Shown here: positions 61,610-64,000 of the stretch, piece by piece | Layout: every line of letters begins with the position of its first letter | Numbering within the stretch: position 1 is the stretch's first letter | DNA from: an uncultured bacterium | GTDB taxonomy: Bacteria; Cyanobacteriota; Vampirovibrionia; Gastranaerophilales; Gastranaerophilaceae | Direction of reading: 5' to 3' | Length of the DNA: 64,000 nucleotides | Assembly (NCBI GenBank): GCA_902801985.1 | Contig: CADCKD010000012.1 | Coordinates: forward strand, 1 to 64,000 | Translations under genes and position numbers: made by a program | Notes under the pieces: generated by a model | The model's database searches: none | The model's input: the letters and a program-made list of their open reading frames with translations, nothing else | What the model was told of the DNA's origin: nothing

Positions 61610-61855
61610 TTATCTCGCTTTTTCAACTACTTCTGCAACTGTCCAGCGTTTACCTTTTGACATCGGTTTTGATTCGATTATTCTTACGATATCGCCTTCG
61701 TTGCAAACATTCTCAGCATCATGTGCTTTGTAATGTTTATTTGATTCCATAATCTTTTTGTATCTAGGATGTGGTTCGTAATCAGCAACTTTTACAACTA
61801 CTGTTTTATCCATTTTATTGCTTATTACCATTCCTTGTTTTTCTTTTTTAGGCAT
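61610..61855 (-). CDS. rpsQ: 30S ribosomal protein S17 (uS17)
   Basis: uS17 is a primary 16S rRNA-binding protein. The 81 residues start MPKKEKQGMVISNKMDKTVVVKVADYEPHPRYKK, with the typical OB-fold sequence and HDAENVCNEGDIVRI. The start overlaps rpmC by 8 nt, so the pair is translationally coupled. Confidence 0.95.
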   Translation of the reverse strand: MPKKEKQGMVISNKMDKTVVVKVADYEPHPRYKKIMESNKHYKAHDAENVCNEGDIVRIIESKPMSKGKRWTVAEVVEKAR

Positions 61856-62045
61856 TTTCCTTACCTTTCTCTGTTATTATTGTTTTTGCTTGAGCGATAA
61901 GTCTCTTTGTCTTTGAAATTGTTGCTGTGTCTTGCAATTTGTTAGTAGCAAGCTGCATTCTTGATTCTAATAATTGCTTTTTCCAATCAACAATAGCATT
62001 TTGTAACTCATCAACTGTTTTTTCACGCATTTCACTTAATTTCAT
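61848..62045 (-). CDS. rpmC: 50S ribosomal protein L29 (uL29)
   Basis: uL29 sits near the peptide exit tunnel. The 65-residue helical protein starts MKLSEMREKTVDELQNAIVDWKK and ends with a lysine-rich segment. It overlaps rpsQ by 8 nt and follows rplP after 70 nt. Confidence 0.94.
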   Translation of the reverse strand: MKLSEMREKTVDELQNAIVDWKKQLLESRMQLATNKLQDTATISKTKRLIAQAKTIITEKGKENA

Positions 62046-62115
62046 TGTTATATTTCCTTTATATTGCTTACCTTAAATATTTCGACCTTTTGAATATCTT
62101 ATCAGGTAAGTTTAA

Positions 62116-62535
62116 TTATGCTTCTTCTGTAGGTTTTACTACAATCTTTGTTTTGATAGGTAACTTCTGAGCCGCTAATTCTAAAGCGTGAACAGCTACA
62201 CCTTTATCAAAATATTCTAACTCAAACATAATTCTGTTTGGTTTTACTACTGATACCCAGTATTCAACGTTACCTTTTCCTGAACCCATACGAGTTTCTG
62301 CAGGTTTTGCAGTAATCGGTTTATCCGGGAATATCTTAATCCAAACGTTACCGCCACGTTTGATTTCACGAGTCATTGCACGACGTGCTGCCTCGATTTG
62401 ACGGCTGGTAATCCAACCAGGTTCTACTGCTTGTAAACCGTAATGACCGAATTCAAGCTTTGTACCTCTGGTTTCTGTACCTTTCATTCTGCCTTTCATC
62501 ATTTTGCGGTATTTTGTCTTTTTAGGCTGTAACAT
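62116..62535 (-). CDS. rplP: 50S ribosomal protein L16 (uL16)
   Basis: uL16 organises the A-site region of the 50S subunit. The 139 residues include [67 protein letters not shown] and [22 protein letters not shown], all canonical. Slightly longer than typical at the C-terminus ([12 protein letters not shown]). Confidence 0.97.
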   Translation of the reverse strand: MLQPKKTKYRKMMKGRMKGTETRGTKLEFGHYGLQAVEPGWITSRQIEAARRAMTREIKRGGNVWIKIFPDKPITAKPAETRMGSGKGNVEYWVSVVKPNRIMFELEYFDKGVAVHALELAAQKLPIKTKIVVKPTEEA

Positions 62536-62566
62536 TTTATATTGCTCCTATTTATTTATACCTTAA

Positions 62567-63304
62567 TTACGCTTCTTCAGATGCTGCAGCTTTTGCTCTT
62601 CTTGGGCGTCTGCCTGCTCTTTCTGAATTGTTTTCTCTGCTGGATTTTACCTTGATGTTTTGGTCTGCTTTTTCTCCAGGCATTAAGTTGCCTTTGAAGA
62701 TCCATACCTTAACACCAATTTTACCCATGATTGTATCTGCTTCTGCAAATCCGAAATCTACATCCGCTCTCAATGTTTGAAGAGGAATTCTTCCTTCTTT
62801 TGCCCATTCAGAACGCGCAATTTCTGCACCACCCAAACGTCCTGATACCATAACTTTGATACCTTGAACGCCTGAACGCATTGTTCTTTGCATTGCTTGT
62901 TTCATAGCTCTGCGGAATGCTATACGTTTTTCAAGTTGTTGTGCAATATTTTCTGCTACTAATTGTGCATCTGCATCTATTCTTGCAACTTCTACTACAT
63001 TGATTAAAACGTCCTTGCCAAGATATTTTGATACATCTTTGCGAAGATCATCAATACCTTGTCCGCCACGGCCAACTACTATACCAGGTTTTGCTGTTAC
63101 AACTGTGATTGTAATCTTGTCACCTTTTCTGGCAATCCATATTTTTGAAATACCAGCTGCATATAGTTTTTTCTTTACGAATTTTCTTATTTTAGCATCT
63201 TCTGCTACAAATGTTCCGTAGTCTCTAACTTTGGCATACCATTGGCTTGCCCAGTTTTGAATGATTCCTACTCTAAATCCGGTTGGATGTGTTTTTTGTC
63301 CCAT
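62567..63304 (-). CDS. rpsC: 30S ribosomal protein S3 (uS3)
   Basis: uS3 lies at the mRNA entrance of the 30S subunit. The 245 residues have [16 protein letters not shown], the KH domain [12 protein letters not shown] region and the conserved KLYAAGI segment and [17 protein letters not shown] basic, Ala/Arg-rich C-terminus ([17 protein letters not shown]) extends the protein. It is 4 nt downstream of rplV. Confidence 0.97.
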   Translation of the reverse strand: MGQKTHPTGFRVGIIQNWASQWYAKVRDYGTFVAEDAKIRKFVKKKLYAAGISKIWIARKGDKITITVVTAKPGIVVGRGGQGIDDLRKDVSKYLGKDVLINVVEVARIDADAQLVAENIAQQLEKRIAFRRAMKQAMQRTMRSGVQGIKVMVSGRLGGAEIARSEWAKEGRIPLQTLRADVDFGFAEADTIMGKIGVKVWIFKGNLMPGEKADQNIKVKSSRENNSERAGRRPRRAKAAASEEA

Positions 63305-63308
63305 TTTA

Positions 63309-63653
63309 TTACTTTCCTATTTTTGTATCACTTACTACTAAAGTTAGGTGTGATGTACGTTTTGTTCTAGCGTACATACGACCTTGTGCTCTTGTTCTTG
63401 CACGTTTATATGTAGTACTTTCATCTGCAAAGATCTGTGAAATCTTTAATGATTCAGCACTTGCACCATATTGTTCTCTAGCATTTGCAACAGCAGCTTT
63501 TAAGTTCTTTTCTACTACTCTTGCTGCAAAATATGGCATAAAACGTAACATATCTAGAGCTTCAATAACAGATTTCCCGCGAACTTCGTTGATTACTCTG
63601 CGAAGTTTACGTACTGTCATTTTTATGTCTGTTTGTTTTGCTTTTGCTTCCAT
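63309..63653 (-). CDS. rplV: 50S ribosomal protein L22 (uL22)
   Basis: uL22 lines the peptide exit tunnel. The 114 residues contain [26 protein letters not shown] and the hairpin tip [21 protein letters not shown], characteristic of the family. It follows rpsS after 42 nt and precedes rpsC by 4 nt. Confidence 0.96.
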   Translation of the reverse strand: MEAKAKQTDIKMTVRKLRRVINEVRGKSVIEALDMLRFMPYFAARVVEKNLKAAVANAREQYGASAESLKISQIFADESTTYKRARTRAQGRMYARTKRTSHLTLVVSDTKIGK

Positions 63654-63695
63654 TGTTTTTATCCTTTTATTTAATAAATATTACTGTGGATTTTA

Positions 63696-63977
63696 CTAAC
63701 CTCTTTTTGCTGTTTTATCAGAACCTGCATGACCTTTGAATAGTCTTGTAGGAGCAAATTCACCTAATTTGTGTCCTACCATTTCTTCAGTAATATAAAC
63801 AGGTACGTGAGTTTTACCGTTATGTACTGCTATTGTATGGTTTAACATATCAGGTACTACCATTGATGCTCTTGACCAAGTTTTGATAACTTTCTTTTCA
63901 GAGTTAGCATTCATTTTTTCGATTTTCTTTTGTAGAGATTCTTCTACATATGCACCTTTTTTTAACGAACGTGCCAT
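63696..63977 (-). CDS. rpsS: 30S ribosomal protein S19 (uS19)
   Basis: uS19 sits in the head of the 30S subunit near the subunit interface. The 93 residues start [21 protein letters not shown] and contain [44 protein letters not shown], standard. It is the first ribosomal gene visible; rplB, rplW, rplD, rplC and rpsJ would lie beyond the right edge. Confidence 0.97.
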   Translation of the reverse strand: MARSLKKGAYVEESLQKKIEKMNANSEKKVIKTWSRASMVVPDMLNHTIAVHNGKTHVPVYITEEMVGHKLGEFAPTRLFKGHAGSDKTAKRG

Positions 63978-64000
63978 TTATTTCTCCTTTATCTACTTGA

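Overview
The window reads as AT-rich chromosome of an anaerobic, diderm, cyanobacterium-related non-photosynthetic bacterium, most likely the Gastranaerophilales / 'Melainabacteria' (Vampirovibrionia) lineage. The reasons are an isolated atpD-atpC pair (the cyanobacterial arrangement of F1 genes), a secreted protein with three SLH repeats, a stand-alone [FeFe] hydrogenase, many TPR proteins, and a set of lineage-style proteins that carry a short Phe-containing motif (FTG, FGQ, FQG, FCG) near the N-terminus. The lineage is inferred from these features, not from a database search. No phage, transposase, CRISPR array or antibiotic cluster is visible; most genes are housekeeping.

Layout. 0-7 kb: SIMPL protein, rnhB, rbgA-rplS, an SLH protein and a sigma-70 factor. 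7-16 kb: membrane thioredoxin, two large lineage proteins, a four-gene minus-strand operon (TPR, metallophosphoesterase lipoprotein, beta-lactamase fold hydrolase, TPR), a protease-like protein lacking a zinc ligand, and a PAP2 phosphatase. 16-25 kb: tRNA-Glu(CUC) with duplicated 3' ends, nadE, a divergent HTH/small-ORF module, small ORFs, a DUF1858 protein, a 670-aa lineage protein, trmFO and a zinc alcohol dehydrogenase. 25-36 kb: [FeFe] hydrogenase, mnmA, TPR, DUF4127, mntP, an orphan oligopeptide ABC ATPase, gyrB and a 2Fe-2S protein. 36-50 kb: priA, a PC4-like protein, gyrA, nagZ, hpt, tilS, and an unusual run with a stand-alone triple Clp-N protein, DUF1292, ruvX, a HEAT-like protein and a stand-alone ClpX zinc finger. 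50-57 kb: TPR lipoprotein-lgt, atpD-atpC, and an RHH regulator-ylxR-infB operon. 57-64 kb: repeat array, prfA, acyltransferase, MazE-like regulator, and ribosomal protein genes rpsS to rpsN on the minus strand.

What stands out. (1) At least eight genes have a -10 box exactly 6 nt before the start codon and no ribosome binding site, predicting leaderless mRNAs. (2) Three small DNA-binding-protein genes are divergent from another gene, each with a distinct operator: five 11-bp direct repeats, a 32-bp perfect palindrome, and a 10-bp inverted repeat. (3) Clp accessory domains (N-domain, ClpX zinc finger) occur as separate proteins without any AAA+ motor in one operon. (4) Several enzymes lack expected key residues: NadE glutaminase Cys, M48 first His, TrmFO Cys segment, MnmA second Cys. 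(5) Intergenic DNA holds structured repeats, including a four-hairpin element present twice with compensatory base changes and a 51-58-bp tandem repeat present at two loci.
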